Below, one piece after another: positions 7,972 to 16,759 of a DNA stretch of 64,000 bases. Position numbers and translations under genes: made by a program. The stretch spans positions 26,390-90,389 of the forward strand of contig JAZULL010000113.1 in NCBI GenBank assembly GCA_045603085.1. The letters run 5' to 3'. The notes below the pieces were generated by a model. That model was not told where the DNA came from. It saw only the letters and a program-made list of their open reading frames with translations, and did no database searches. Source of the DNA: SVQP01 sp045603085. Lineage in GTDB: Bacteria > Bacillota > Clostridia > Oscillospirales > CAG-272. Position 1 is the stretch's first letter. Each line of letters begins with the position of its first letter.

Positions 7972-10302
7972 TTAACTGCAGCTTACCTTGAGCTTACCGT
8001 CCTGAACGGATACGGTAGCTTTGGTGTAGCTGCCGCGATAATCGGAAACGATGATCTCGGCAAGCGCGTCCTCTACGTTTTTCTGAATGTAGCGGCGCAT
8101 ATTTCTCGCACCGTACTTTTGCGAGAAGGATTCCTTTGCGATCAGCGCGGACGCGGGCTGAGTCCACGTCAGGGTAAAGCCGCGCTCGGCAAGAACGCCT
8201 GCCAGCTGTCCGAGCATGATCTCTGCGATCTTGACAAAATCGGATTCGTCAAGATGTCTGAACGTAATGACCTCGTCAACGCGATTGATAAACTCGGGGC
8301 GCAGAAATTCAGCCAGTGCTTTTTCGGTGTTGCTTTGAGCCGTGCTGTCTGCATCGGACGAGAATCCCATGATGGATGAAGAACGGTTGGAGCCTGCATT
8401 GGTTGTCATGACAATGACCGTGTTTTCAAAATTGACGGTTTTGCCGTGCGCATCTGTGATGCGACCGTCATCAAGAATCTGCAGAAGGATATTGAGCACG
8501 TCGGGATGTGCCTTCTCAATCTCGTCAAACAGTACCACGGAATAGGGTCTGCGGCGAATTTTTTCGGTCAGCTGACCTGCATCGTCATAGCCAACGTAGC
8601 CGGGAGGCGAGCCGATAATACGGGAAACGGAATGCTTTTCCATGAACTCGGACATATCAAGTCGAATCAGCGTCTCGGGAGACTGGAATAGGTCTTCTGC
8701 AAGAATTTTGACAAGCTCGGTCTTACCAACTCCGGTTGGACCTGCGAAGATAAGGGAAACCGGCTTTCTCTTATAGGAAATGCCTGCGCGGTTGCGCTTG
8801 ATGGCGCGTGCCACAGCTTCTACGGCATGATCCTGACCGATGATCTTTTCAAGCAGTCTTGCCTTAAGACTGTCAATACGTTCATATTCATTTCTCTTGA
8901 TAGTGGTGGCAGGAATACCGGTCCAGATCTCGATAACCTGCGCAAGCTGATCGGGAGTCAACTCGATCTTCTTGCAATCCTCCTCAAGAACCTGCAGCTT
9001 TTCTGCCAGCTGCATTTCGGTTGCTTTGATCTTAGCGATCTTCTCATACCTGAGCTGTTCGTTTTTCTCCTGGTCAGAAGGAGCATTTTCAAGCTCTTCG
9101 CGCTCTTGCTTGAGAACAAGCAATCTGTCGCGGATCTCAAGAGATTCATTAAGCGGTGCACTGGAAAGAGAAAGTGCACTTGCCGCTTCATCCAACAGGT
9201 CGATCGCCTTATCGGGCAGATAACGGTCGGTGATATATCTCTCCGAGAACACAACGGCACGTCTGAGCACGTCCTCAGGGATCGTGATATTGTGGTATTC
9301 CTCATAATAGTGCTTGATGCCGCGAAGCATTTCGACAGATTCCTCAACAGATGGCTCATTAACGGTTACGGGCTGGAATCTGCGTTCAAGCGCGGTATCC
9401 TTTTCAATATGCTTGCGGTATTCGGTCAGGGTAGTGGCTCCTATGACTTGTACCTCGCCGCGGGAGAGCGCAGGCTTGAGAATGTTGGCAGCGTTGATAC
9501 TTCCCTCTCCGCCGCCTGCACCAACGATGTTATGCACCTCGTCGATGACAAGAATGACGTTACCGGCTTGCTTGACCTCTGTCAGAAGGCCGAGAATTCT
9601 TTGCTCAAACTGTCCGCGGAACTGCGTGCCCGCCACAAGTGCGGTCAGGTCTACCTGATAAAGCTCCTTGTTCTTGAGCTTGTACGGTACGTTTCCGCTC
9701 GCGATACGCAGAGCAAGCGCCTCTGCAATGGCGGTCTTACCTACACCGGGCTCACCGATCAGGCAGGGGTTATTTTTTTGCCTTCTGCAAAGGATCTGGA
9801 TCACGCGTGCAAGCTCTGTTTCTCTGCCGACAATGCTGTCAAGTCTTCCCTGCCTTGCATGACCGGTCAGATGGCGGCAATAGGTGTTGAGAAACTTGTA
9901 ATTGGGAGCATCGGCTTTTTTTTCACCCTTTTTGGATTTTTTATCCTTTTCATTATTTCTCGGTCCGGGCTCTGACGGAATAATTCCGTCAGTCTCTTCA
10001 TCCTCACCGTCGCCAAACAGCTTGGGAATATCTATCGCAGGTGCGCCGCCGTCCTCATGATCGTCCATTTCGGAGGGAAGCTCTCTGTTCTGAAACATAT
10101 TGTTGAGCTCGTCCTCCATATCCTCCAGCTGATCTGCAGAAAGACCGAGCTGGTTGGAAAGATCACCAAGCATATTTTCCATGGGAATTCCCATTTCCTT
10201 GGCGCATTTAATGCAAAGGCCTTTACTGACCTTGTTTTCATTTTCGTATTTGGTAACGAATATTACTGCCACTCGTTTGTGACAATTGGAACACATAACC
10301 AT
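7972..10302 (-). CDS. ClpE-like AAA+ unfoldase with N-terminal zinc finger
   Basis: A 776-residue HSP100 ATPase expected to unfold substrates for ClpP. The N-terminus has a four-Cys zinc finger (C4, C7, C30, C33) and no Clp_N repeats, which resembles ClpE rather than ClpC. A charged linker (about 80-140) follows. The first AAA domain has GEPGVGKTA and VILVIDEVHNIVGAGG. A middle coiled-coil lies around 375-440. The second AAA domain has GPTGVGKTE, VVLFDEIEKAHPD and the C-terminal D2 small domain. SSIMGFSSDA sits where the ClpP-contact loop is expected. The start is the ATG at 10302 behind AAGGAG. A MecA-like adaptor lies 24 kb away in the window. No CtsR-type operator was recognised; it is within the ruvC-led run. 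Confidence 0.88.
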   Translation of the reverse strand: MVMCSNCHKRVAVIFVTKYENENKVSKGLCIKCAKEMGIPMENMLGDLSNQLGLSADQLEDMEDELNNMFQNRELPSEMDDHEDGGAPAIDIPKLFGDGEDEETDGIIPSEPGPRNNEKDKKSKKGEKKADAPNYKFLNTYCRHLTGHARQGRLDSIVGRETELARVIQILCRRQKNNPCLIGEPGVGKTAIAEALALRIASGNVPYKLKNKELYQVDLTALVAGTQFRGQFEQRILGLLTEVKQAGNVILVIDEVHNIVGAGGGEGSINAANILKPALSRGEVQVIGATTLTEYRKHIEKDTALERRFQPVTVNEPSVEESVEMLRGIKHYYEEYHNITIPEDVLRRAVVFSERYITDRYLPDKAIDLLDEAASALSLSSAPLNESLEIRDRLLVLKQEREELENAPSDQEKNEQLRYEKIAKIKATEMQLAEKLQVLEEDCKKIELTPDQLAQVIEIWTGIPATTIKRNEYERIDSLKARLLEKIIGQDHAVEAVARAIKRNRAGISYKRKPVSLIFAGPTGVGKTELVKILAEDLFQSPETLIRLDMSEFMEKHSVSRIIGSPPGYVGYDDAGQLTEKIRRRPYSVVLFDEIEKAHPDVLNILLQILDDGRITDAHGKTVNFENTVIVMTTNAGSNRSSSIMGFSSDADSTAQSNTEKALAEFLRPEFINRVDEVITFRHLDESDFVKIAEIMLGQLAGVLAERGFTLTWTQPASALIAKESFSQKYGARNMRRYIQKNVEDALAEIIVSDYRGSYTKATVSVQDGKLKVSCS

Positions 10303-10328
10303 TTATCGTCAATCTCCTTAGAAATATA

Positions 10329-11570
10329 TCAATCAAATTCAATGCTGTAATAGGCGGCACTTTGTCCCCCGCAGATCAGCACCTCGTCATCGGCGCAGAC
10401 CAATAGCTCCTTGCCGTCGGTATCGCATTCGACAAGCACGTATTCACCCGTCTTGGGGTGAATGCGAACCACTCCTTTTTCAGTCAGCATATAAAGATCG
10501 TTTTCATATACCACAATACGCGACACCTTGGAGGTAAACTCATTGTCTACGACCAGGTTGCCGTTCTTATCCGTCACGATAAGTCGGTGGGTATCGGTCA
10601 CAGCATTGATTGTGAACAAAAGTGCAATATGCTGATCGTTTGCATCAGCCAGAGAAAGATGCATGCTGCCGAAATTTACCGTGCGCAGTACGACACCGTC
10701 GTCCACGGAAACAACGTATGCAGCATTATCGCAAAGCAAAAAAATCCTGCGCTCGTCGATGAATCTGACGCTGTATGGAAAAGCACCCTCAAAGGTCATT
10801 TCTGACATCGTATCATGCTCGCCGGGAGCAGCGATGACAAGCGTCGTGTTATAAGCGCCATCTATTGACGCAGAGGTTGTAAAAGCAACGCGCTTTCCGG
10901 AATTGCTGATATCGGCATCGATAACCATCTGATTTCTCAGATATGCCGTACTCAACTCGTAATTTTTTGTATAGACCCGTACGGCACCTGTATGCTCATA
11001 AGTCTGCGTGACGACTACGTAGGCACCGCTGTCGGAAACGGCACCGCCGAGAACGGGGTAATCAAACTCCTCGTGACGGACACAAACAAAAGAATTATAA
11101 AGCGAATAGCTCTTCTCACCCACGTCATACACCAGCAGAAAGCTATCCGAGCTTTTCATGATAGGCGAAACGTATTCGGGAGAATCATTCAGCGTTTCGC
11201 GACCGGTTGCTGTAAACAGCTGCAGTCCCGAATCACCCGCAACGGCAAGGCCTCCACGGTACAGCGCAAAGGTACGGTTACGCTCTGCCGTTTCATAATT
11301 GATAATGCCCTCTGTACCCGAGAACAGATTGGATGCCGTGCTGATGTCCTTTGCCAGATAATAGAGGTTTTCGTATGTCAAAAGATCAATATTGGTCAGC
11401 ATAGCAACAGCGGAAAAAACCAGCAATGCTGCCAAGGCAATCAGAAACAGTGAGTGATAAACGTTAGAAACGTGATCAAAATAGGAATTGACCGGATTTT
11501 CAAAGCGAATCTCCTCACCCTCGGAAACAGCGCGCTTACGGTTCCAAGGCCATAAGGTCTTATTCTTCAT
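10329..11570 (-). CDS. DUF5711-type membrane protein with beta-propeller-like domain
   Basis: The protein (about 413 residues) has a short basic cytoplasmic N-terminus (MKNKTLWPWNRKRAVSEG), one transmembrane helix around residues 40-62, and a large extracytoplasmic region of repeated beta-strand units. Typical strand segments are GGLAVAGDSGLQLF, SFLLVYDVGEKSYSLY, GKRVAFTTSA and ADDEVLICGG. This pattern matches DUF5711, a family of unknown function. The start at 11570 is chosen because GGAGGG precedes it. The start overlaps the end of truA by 11 bases, so translation may be coupled. The assignment rests on architecture; no catalytic motif is visible. Confidence 0.7.
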   Translation of the reverse strand: MKNKTLWPWNRKRAVSEGEEIRFENPVNSYFDHVSNVYHSLFLIALAALLVFSAVAMLTNIDLLTYENLYYLAKDISTASNLFSGTEGIINYETAERNRTFALYRGGLAVAGDSGLQLFTATGRETLNDSPEYVSPIMKSSDSFLLVYDVGEKSYSLYNSFVCVRHEEFDYPVLGGAVSDSGAYVVVTQTYEHTGAVRVYTKNYELSTAYLRNQMVIDADISNSGKRVAFTTSASIDGAYNTTLVIAAPGEHDTMSEMTFEGAFPYSVRFIDERRIFLLCDNAAYVVSVDDGVVLRTVNFGSMHLSLADANDQHIALLFTINAVTDTHRLIVTDKNGNLVVDNEFTSKVSRIVVYENDLYMLTEKGVVRIHPKTGEYVLVECDTDGKELLVCADDEVLICGGQSAAYYSIEFD

Positions 11571-12348
11571 ATTTACCCTCCGATCTGTCATGGTATTCTA
11601 CAAAATTCAGATAAAGTCCGTGTGCGGGCGCAGTCATACCCGCAAGAGATCTGTCCTTGGAGGCAATGATGTCCGAAATATCTTCGGGCGCGATCTTATG
11701 CTCGGCAACAGCAACAAGTGTGCCTGCCATGATACGAACCATATTATAAAGAAATCCGTCTGCTGCGACGTAAAATTCTATCACGTTACCGGATCTGGAC
11801 ACACGTGCATACTTAACAGTGCGCACGGCATGAGCTACCTTCGAGCCCTGCGCCATAAAAGAGGTAAAATCATGCGTGCCGCAAAAATGATCGGCAGCAG
11901 CCTGCATGCGCGCAAGATCAGCATCCGAGATGGTCTTGGGATAAAACCATGCGCGATCCTGCTCAAAAGGGCTTCTGCAGGGGCTGTTGTAAATACGGTA
12001 CACGTATTCTTTATAGTATACGTCGTAGCGCGGATGAAATGTGCTGTCCACAAATTCAGCATCATATACCGAAATATCGGCGGGCAGATGCGCATTGAGT
12101 GCTACGGGAATACGTTGCAGAGGGATAGACGTTTCAAGACAGTCAGTTCCGTGTGCGGCTACAGTCACGCAAAACATATTTGCGTGCACGCCGCTGTCAG
12201 TGCGACTGCAGCCCGTGACGTCACAGCGCGTACCGAACAGTGCGGCACACGCGGCGGTCAACTCGCCCTGTACGGTCGGTTGATCCCCCTGGACCTGATA
12301 GCCGTTATATGCAGTTCCGAGATAGCGCAAGCGCAAAAACAGCTTCAT
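11560..12348 (-). CDS. truA: tRNA pseudouridine(38-40) synthase
   Basis: TruA isomerises uridines 38-40 in the tRNA anticodon stem-loop. From the ATG at 12348 (MKLFLRLRYLGTAYNGYQVQ) it has 262 residues, normal length. The catalytic Asp lies in GCSRTDSGVHA. Other signatures are HPRYDVYYKEYVYRIYN, HDFTSFMAQGSK and FYVAADGFLYNMVRIMAGTL. The upstream extension of the open frame to 12432 is not supported, because ACGGAGG sits just before the chosen ATG and the extension overlaps ecfT. The order ecfA1-ecfA2-ecfT-truA is widely conserved in Bacillota. Confidence 0.95.
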   Translation of the reverse strand: MKLFLRLRYLGTAYNGYQVQGDQPTVQGELTAACAALFGTRCDVTGCSRTDSGVHANMFCVTVAAHGTDCLETSIPLQRIPVALNAHLPADISVYDAEFVDSTFHPRYDVYYKEYVYRIYNSPCRSPFEQDRAWFYPKTISDADLARMQAAADHFCGTHDFTSFMAQGSKVAHAVRTVKYARVSRSGNVIEFYVAADGFLYNMVRIMAGTLVAVAEHKIAPEDISDIIASKDRSLAGMTAPAHGLYLNFVEYHDRSEGKYEE

Positions 12349-12368
12349 GTCAGCCTCCGTTAAAAAGT

Positions 12369-13193
12369 TTAAAGTGTATAACCGATCCCCCAGAAATTGC
12401 AGGATACAACACCCGACAGCACGAGTGCGCAAAGAATAAGAGCTACGATATCGAATGCGTGCAGACGCATGCTGGTCATACGGGTTCTGCCGTCACCGCC
12501 GCGATAGCAGCGACAAGTCATAGCGGTAGCAAGCTCAAATGCGCGTCTGAATACAGATGCAAACAGCGGAATGAGAATGGGTATGAGAGATTTGATTCTC
12601 TTGACCAGATTCCCCTCGGTAAAGCCCGCTCCCCTTGCCTTCTGTGCCGCAATGATCTTCTCTGCCTCCTCCATGATCGTTGGGATGAAGCGTAATGCAA
12701 TCGACATCATCATGGAAAACTCATGCACCGGAAGTTTGAATACTCTGAGCGGTGCAAGAAGTCTTTCCAAAGCGTCAGTCAATGCAATGGGTGTTGTGGT
12801 ATAGGTCAGAAGCATGCAGGTGCCTACGATCATGGCAAGAATTCTGATCGCAATAAACAGCGCACTGTAAAGCCCCCTTTGATAAATCTCAAGCTTCCAG
12901 AAGCTCCAGAGCGGCTGTGTATCCACCTCTTTGGTCAGGAAGATATTGATCGCCACCGTCAGAACCAGAATGAACATGACCACGCGGATACTGCCGAGCA
13001 CGGTTTTGAGCGGTATACGGCTCATGAAGACCAAAGCCAGCGTAAATGCGCTCAATACCGCAAAGCCAAGTAGATTCTTGCAAATAAATGCCGCAAGAAT
13101 GAACAGCACGGCGATGATCAGCTTGATTCTCGGATCAAGCCTGTGCAGTGGCGACCGGGCAGGATAAAACTGCCCAAGTGCAATACTTTTCAT
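12369..13193 (-). CDS. ecfT: ECF transporter transmembrane component T
   Basis: EcfT is the membrane scaffold that links the two ATPases to exchangeable substrate-binding S components for vitamins or metals. The 274-residue protein has five to six hydrophobic helices (about 24-50, 58-80, 105-135, 245-265) and the two cytoplasmic coupling motifs, AAQKARGAGF around residue 187 and TAMTCRCYRGGDGRTRM around 227. In the second, the ARG core reads CRC, as in the RCYRGG-type EcfT proteins. The C-terminal helix is typical. It sits 17 bases after ecfA2. No S component is present nearby, as expected of a shared group II module. Confidence 0.93.
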   Translation of the reverse strand: MKSIALGQFYPARSPLHRLDPRIKLIIAVLFILAAFICKNLLGFAVLSAFTLALVFMSRIPLKTVLGSIRVVMFILVLTVAINIFLTKEVDTQPLWSFWKLEIYQRGLYSALFIAIRILAMIVGTCMLLTYTTTPIALTDALERLLAPLRVFKLPVHEFSMMMSIALRFIPTIMEEAEKIIAAQKARGAGFTEGNLVKRIKSLIPILIPLFASVFRRAFELATAMTCRCYRGGDGRTRMTSMRLHAFDIVALILCALVLSGVVSCNFWGIGYTL

Positions 13194-13210
13194 AAAATAA
13201 ATTCCTTAGT

Positions 13211-14071
13211 TCAGAAAGTTAATTTCAAGGCGCGTATCAGCTCGGCAGTTGCCTGCTCCTTGGTGCAGACGCCCGTATCCACGTCAAGCCCCTGTGCGGC
13301 AAGCAGACGCATAATCTGGGTGATCTGCGGAATGTCAAGGCCGGCCGCTGCAAGCAAATCGCTGTCCGCAAAAACGTCGTGAACGTTTCCTGCAAGCATG
13401 ACGCGAGCCCGGTTCATAACGACAATGTCCTCACAGTATTCGGCCATATCCTCCATACTGTGGCTGATAATGATTACGGTAGCACCGGTTTTATCGCGAT
13501 AGGCGCGAATGCCGGCAAAGATTTCCGCGCGACCGCGAGGATCAAGTCCCGCTGCGGGCTCATCGAGCACAAGGATCTCCGGTTGCATTGCCATAATTCC
13601 GGCAATAGCGACGCGGCGTTTCTGACCGCCCGACAGATCAAACGGAGACTGACTTAATACACTCTCATCAAGTCCGACAAAACGGATGGCATCTTGAACA
13701 CGCTTGAGGATCTCATCTTTATCAAGACCCATATTCGCAGGGCCAAACGCGATATCTGCGGCAACCGTTTCTTCAAACAGCTGATATTCCGGATACTGCA
13801 TAACAAGGCCAACGCGGAAGCAAAGACGAGTTCCCTTGTACTTTTTGTCCCAGATATCCTCACCGTCAAGCAGTACCTGACCCGAGAAAGGCTTCTCCAG
13901 GCCGTTAAAAAGCTGTGCCAACGTTGATTTGCCCGAACCGGTATGTCCGATCAGGCCCGTGATGCGACCGCTTTGCACACCAAAGCTGACGTCGTCAAGC
14001 GCTTTGACCTCAAATGCGGTTCCCTTTCCGTAATAGAAGGATACGTTTTTCAACTCAAGCTTTACTGACAT
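13211..14071 (-). CDS. ecfA2: ECF transporter ATPase EcfA2
   Basis: One of the two ABC ATPases of the energy-coupling factor module. The 286-residue protein has Walker A GHTGSGKST, Q-loop MQYPEYQLFEETV, signature LSGGQKRRVAIAG, Walker B LVLDEPAAGLDP and switch His in IIISHSMEDM. GHTGSGKST and the YPE Q-loop are typical of the A2 subunit. The C-terminal extension is the usual EcfA helical domain. Its start overlaps the end of ecfA1 by 10 bases, so the two subunits are probably made in equal amounts. Confidence 0.94.
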   Translation of the reverse strand: MSVKLELKNVSFYYGKGTAFEVKALDDVSFGVQSGRITGLIGHTGSGKSTLAQLFNGLEKPFSGQVLLDGEDIWDKKYKGTRLCFRVGLVMQYPEYQLFEETVAADIAFGPANMGLDKDEILKRVQDAIRFVGLDESVLSQSPFDLSGGQKRRVAIAGIMAMQPEILVLDEPAAGLDPRGRAEIFAGIRAYRDKTGATVIIISHSMEDMAEYCEDIVVMNRARVMLAGNVHDVFADSDLLAAAGLDIPQITQIMRLLAAQGLDVDTGVCTKEQATAELIRALKLTF

Positions 14072-14940
14072 ACGTTCATACCTCCTGCGGTAAGAATGAT
14101 ATCAGCACAAGCCTTGGGCGTGATGCCGCAAGCATCGGTGTTCAACCCGTGCGCGCGAAGCTCCTCGATCAGTTGCGCACATTGCGGCAGCTCAAGTCCT
14201 GCACGGCGAAGCTCGCTCGCCTTGGCAAATACCTGCTCGGGAGCACCGTCCATGGCGATCTTGCCGTCCAGCAGAACGATCACGCGATCTGCTCTGACAG
14301 CCTCCTCCATATAGTGGGTGATGGTCAATACGGTAATGCCGTGCTCACGGTTGAGCTTTTCCATGGTCGCCACGATCTCTTTGCGGCCAACAGGGTCAAG
14401 CATTGCCGTGGATTCGTCGAAAATGATGCAATCGGGCATCATGGCAATGACGCCTGCAATGGCAACTCTCTGCTTCTGACCGCCCGAGAGTCTGTGGGGC
14501 TCTCTCTTGGCAAACTCGGTCATGTTGACTGTTGAGAGCGCCTCGTCAACGCGGCGTCTGATCTCTGCAGGAGCAAGTCCGAGATTTTCCGGACCGAAGG
14601 CAACGTCTTCTTCGACGATGGTAGCCACCAATTGGTTATCGGGATTCTGAAATACCATACCGATCTTTTTGCGCAAGTCATACGCCATGTCCTCGTTCAT
14701 ATCTTCGGAGAGAATATTTTCGCCGTCCACAAGGATTTCGCCGCGTGCATGCTCAAAATCGTCAATAACAAGGTTGAGCAGCTTGGCAAGCGTGGATTTG
14801 CCCGAGCCGTTTTTGCCGAGAATGGCAACGTATTCACCGCGCGCGATCTCAAGGTCAATACCGCGAAGCACCGGTACCTCTTGACCGTTTTCGGTTCTGT
14901 ATGCATATTCCAGATTTTTGATCTGAATGAAATCTGCCAT
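14062..14940 (-). CDS. ecfA1: ECF transporter ATPase EcfA1
   Basis: Partner ATPase of EcfA2. From the ATG at 14940 (MADFIQIKNLEYAY) it has 292 residues. Motifs: Walker A GKNGSGKST, Q-loop FQNPDNQLVATIVEEDVAFG, signature LSGGQKQRVAIAG, Walker B CIIFDESTAMLDP, and switch His in LTITHYMEEA. The NPDNQ Q-loop is characteristic of A1. The open frame continues upstream, but the AGAGG site and the neighbouring methyltransferase stop two bases away support the shorter start. The C-terminal domain repeats the design of EcfA2 (QVFAKASELRRAGLELPQ). Confidence 0.94.
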   Translation of the reverse strand: MADFIQIKNLEYAYRTENGQEVPVLRGIDLEIARGEYVAILGKNGSGKSTLAKLLNLVIDDFEHARGEILVDGENILSEDMNEDMAYDLRKKIGMVFQNPDNQLVATIVEEDVAFGPENLGLAPAEIRRRVDEALSTVNMTEFAKREPHRLSGGQKQRVAIAGVIAMMPDCIIFDESTAMLDPVGRKEIVATMEKLNREHGITVLTITHYMEEAVRADRVIVLLDGKIAMDGAPEQVFAKASELRRAGLELPQCAQLIEELRAHGLNTDACGITPKACADIILTAGGMNVCQ

Positions 14941-14942
14941 AA

Positions 14943-15803
14943 TTACCTCTGCCAGCGGGAGCTTGCACCGCAAGGCAAATAGCCGCCGGTGCGCGTGACC
15001 TTAAGGCCCAACTCTCCGGATTCGACGTGTCCGCCAAACTTGCGCGCCACATTCAGCTCCAAAAGATAGCTCATGGTCATGGGAGAGAGTCCCGTCGTAT
15101 AAGAATTGATCAGGAAGAACAGCGGCTGATCCGAGAGCAGCTGTGCGGCAAGACATACGAATTCATCTACGCAATCCTCCAGCTTCCAGACCTCTCCTCC
15201 CGGGCCTCTGCCATAAGAGGGGGGGTCCATGATAATGCCGTCATATTTGTTGCCACGTCTGATCTCACGTTCCACAAACTTCTTACAATCATCCACAATG
15301 TAGCGGATGGGCGCGTTTTCCAACCCCGAGAGCGCGGCGTTTTCCTTTGCCTGCGCAACAATACCCTTTGCGGCGTCCACATGCACAACGGATGCACCTG
15401 CGGCCGCTGCTGCTACAGTCGCGCCGCCGGTATAGGCAAACAGGTTGAGCACCTTGACGGGTCTTTTGGCATCCTTGATCAGCCCCGAGAACCAATCCCA
15501 GTTTGCCGCCTGCTCGGGAAACAGTCCCGTGTGCTTAAAGCCCATGGGGCGCAGGACGAATTTAAGATCACCGTATGAAATGTTCCAGGATGCGGGAAGC
15601 TTGTTGTGTACCCATGCGCCACCGCCCGAGGAGGAGCGACGGTAAACACCGTCGGCGCGTTTCCATGCGGGATGATCGGCAACGCCCTTCCATATAATCT
15701 GAGGATCGGGTCTTACCAGTATATATTTCCCCCAGCGCTCAAGACGTTCACCGTCCGAGGTATCCAGGAGCTCGTAGTCTTTCCAATTTTCAGAGCACCA
15801 CAT
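14943..15803 (-). CDS. class I SAM-dependent RNA methyltransferase (RlmI-like family)
   Basis: About 286 residues. The N-terminal part (SGERLERWGKYILVRPDPQI, then SYGDLKFVLRPMGFKHTGLF) resembles the substrate-binding region of RlmI/RlmK-type rRNA cytosine methyltransferases. The Rossmann part has motif I LNLFAYTGGATVAAAAAGA, the acidic VHVDAAKG, and catalytic motif IV MDPPSYGRG. The start is the ATG at 15803 behind GGAGAG; an upstream TTG in frame overlaps that site. The target base is not predictable from sequence. It lies between ruvC and ecfA1, with only two bases before ecfA1. Confidence 0.82.
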   Translation of the reverse strand: MWCSENWKDYELLDTSDGERLERWGKYILVRPDPQIIWKGVADHPAWKRADGVYRRSSSGGGAWVHNKLPASWNISYGDLKFVLRPMGFKHTGLFPEQAANWDWFSGLIKDAKRPVKVLNLFAYTGGATVAAAAAGASVVHVDAAKGIVAQAKENAALSGLENAPIRYIVDDCKKFVEREIRRGNKYDGIIMDPPSYGRGPGGEVWKLEDCVDEFVCLAAQLLSDQPLFFLINSYTTGLSPMTMSYLLELNVARKFGGHVESGELGLKVTRTGGYLPCGASSRWQR

Positions 15804-15821
15804 ATCGTTTCTCTCCAATCA

Positions 15822-16316
15822 TTAGTTATAGTATCCTGCCAGTCGGGAGCACCCGCTGTGCCCGTGGCAAACGGCAATGGCAAGTGCATCGGCTGTATCG
15901 TCGGGCTTGGGCGGCTTGGGAAGTCCCAACAGCGTGGTGACCATGGTAATCACCTGCTTTTTTTCTGCCCTGCCATAACCGACAACCGCCTGCTTGACCT
16001 GAAGCGGTGTATATTCAGCGACGGTTATGCCGTGCTGAATGCCCGAAAGCAGGATCACACCCCTCGCCTCGGCAACCGCAATGCCCGTTGTTACGTTTGT
16101 ATTGAAAAACAGCTCTTCTACAGCCATTTGATCAGGCTTATAACGGTCCAGAAGCTCGTTCATACCGTTCCAGATCAACTCAAGACGTTTTTGCGTTGGC
16201 ATACCTGCAGGTGTTTGAATCGAACCATAGCCAAGCGTCTGAAATTTGACACCGTTGTAAGAAACCACTCCCCAGCCTACAATGGCGAGTCCGGGGTCAA
16301 TGCCGAGTATGACCAT
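15822..16316 (-). CDS. ruvC: Holliday junction endodeoxyribonuclease RuvC
   Basis: RuvC cuts Holliday junctions during recombination repair, working with RuvAB. From the ATG at 16316 (MVILGIDPGLAIVGWG) it has 164 residues. The acidic catalytic residues are visible: Asp7 in GIDPG, Glu in AVEELFFN, and the Asp pair in PDDTADALAIA. Length is normal. The start has GGGAGGAAAT upstream, so the earlier in-frame start at 16352 is not used. It is the first gene of the long minus-strand run. ruvAB are on the opposite strand 3.4 kb away, so the three genes are not in one operon here. Confidence 0.95.
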   Translation of the reverse strand: MVILGIDPGLAIVGWGVVSYNGVKFQTLGYGSIQTPAGMPTQKRLELIWNGMNELLDRYKPDQMAVEELFFNTNVTTGIAVAEARGVILLSGIQHGITVAEYTPLQVKQAVVGYGRAEKKQVITMVTTLLGLPKPPKPDDTADALAIAVCHGHSGCSRLAGYYN

Positions 16317-16365
16317 ATTTCCTCCCGTTTTGAAAAGCACACTTTTCCACAATAATTCACTCTAA

Positions 16366-16394
16366 ATTATAACACGAAAAAAAGTCGCTGTCAA
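16366..16394 (-). promoter_or_regulatory. consensus promoter for the ruvC-led gene run
   Basis: Minus strand TTGACA (16389-16394) and TATAAT (16366-16371), 17-base spacer, with TG one base before the -10 (extended -10). No terminator is visible for the next 11 kb on this strand, so it may serve ten genes. Confidence 0.88.
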
Positions 16395-16443
16395 ATACAT
16401 TTTATTAATTTATAAAATTATTTATAATTTATACTAATAATCG

Positions 16444-16472
16444 TTTACAAAGCGGCAGAATTATGGTATAAT
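16444..16472 (+). promoter_or_regulatory. promoter for DUF951-yfhO-ruvAB
   Basis: Plus strand TTTACA (16444-16449) and TATAAT (16467-16472) with a 17-base spacer, 62 bases before the DUF951 ATG and back to back with the ruvC promoter. Confidence 0.82.
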
Positions 16473-16534
16473 AGGATAGATATGACTGTTTATTTCAGTT
16501 TCGGGCGAATTACCCAATTTAACGGAGAAGCAAC

Positions 16535-16759
16535 ATGAACATTTTGAAATTCCAGGTTGGTGATATACTGCACCTTAAGAAGCCGCATCCCTGCTCCTCT
16601 TCCGATTTTGTTATAAAACGCGTCGGAAGCGTTGTCAGGATCGTTTGTCTTGGCTGCGGGAGAGACATGAACGTTGACCGCATCAAACTGGAAAAATCAG
16701 TTAAGAGTATGACTGCTGCCCAGATCGAGCAATCACAAGGAAAGGATCGTATTCAATGA
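16535..16759 (+). CDS. DUF951 family protein
   Basis: A 74-residue protein of the small DUF951 family common in Bacillota. Signature features are the N-terminal FQVGDILHLKKPHPCSSSDF, the RVGSVVRIVCLGCGRDM segment with a CLGC pair that may bind zinc, and a final basic helix KLEKSVKSM. Family members are near replication or recombination genes and have no firm function. A GGAG site precedes the ATG. Its TGA overlaps the ATG of yfhO (ATGA), so the two are probably translationally coupled. Confidence 0.88.
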   Translation: MNILKFQVGDILHLKKPHPCSSSDFVIKRVGSVVRIVCLGCGRDMNVDRIKLEKSVKSMTAAQIEQSQGKDRIQ

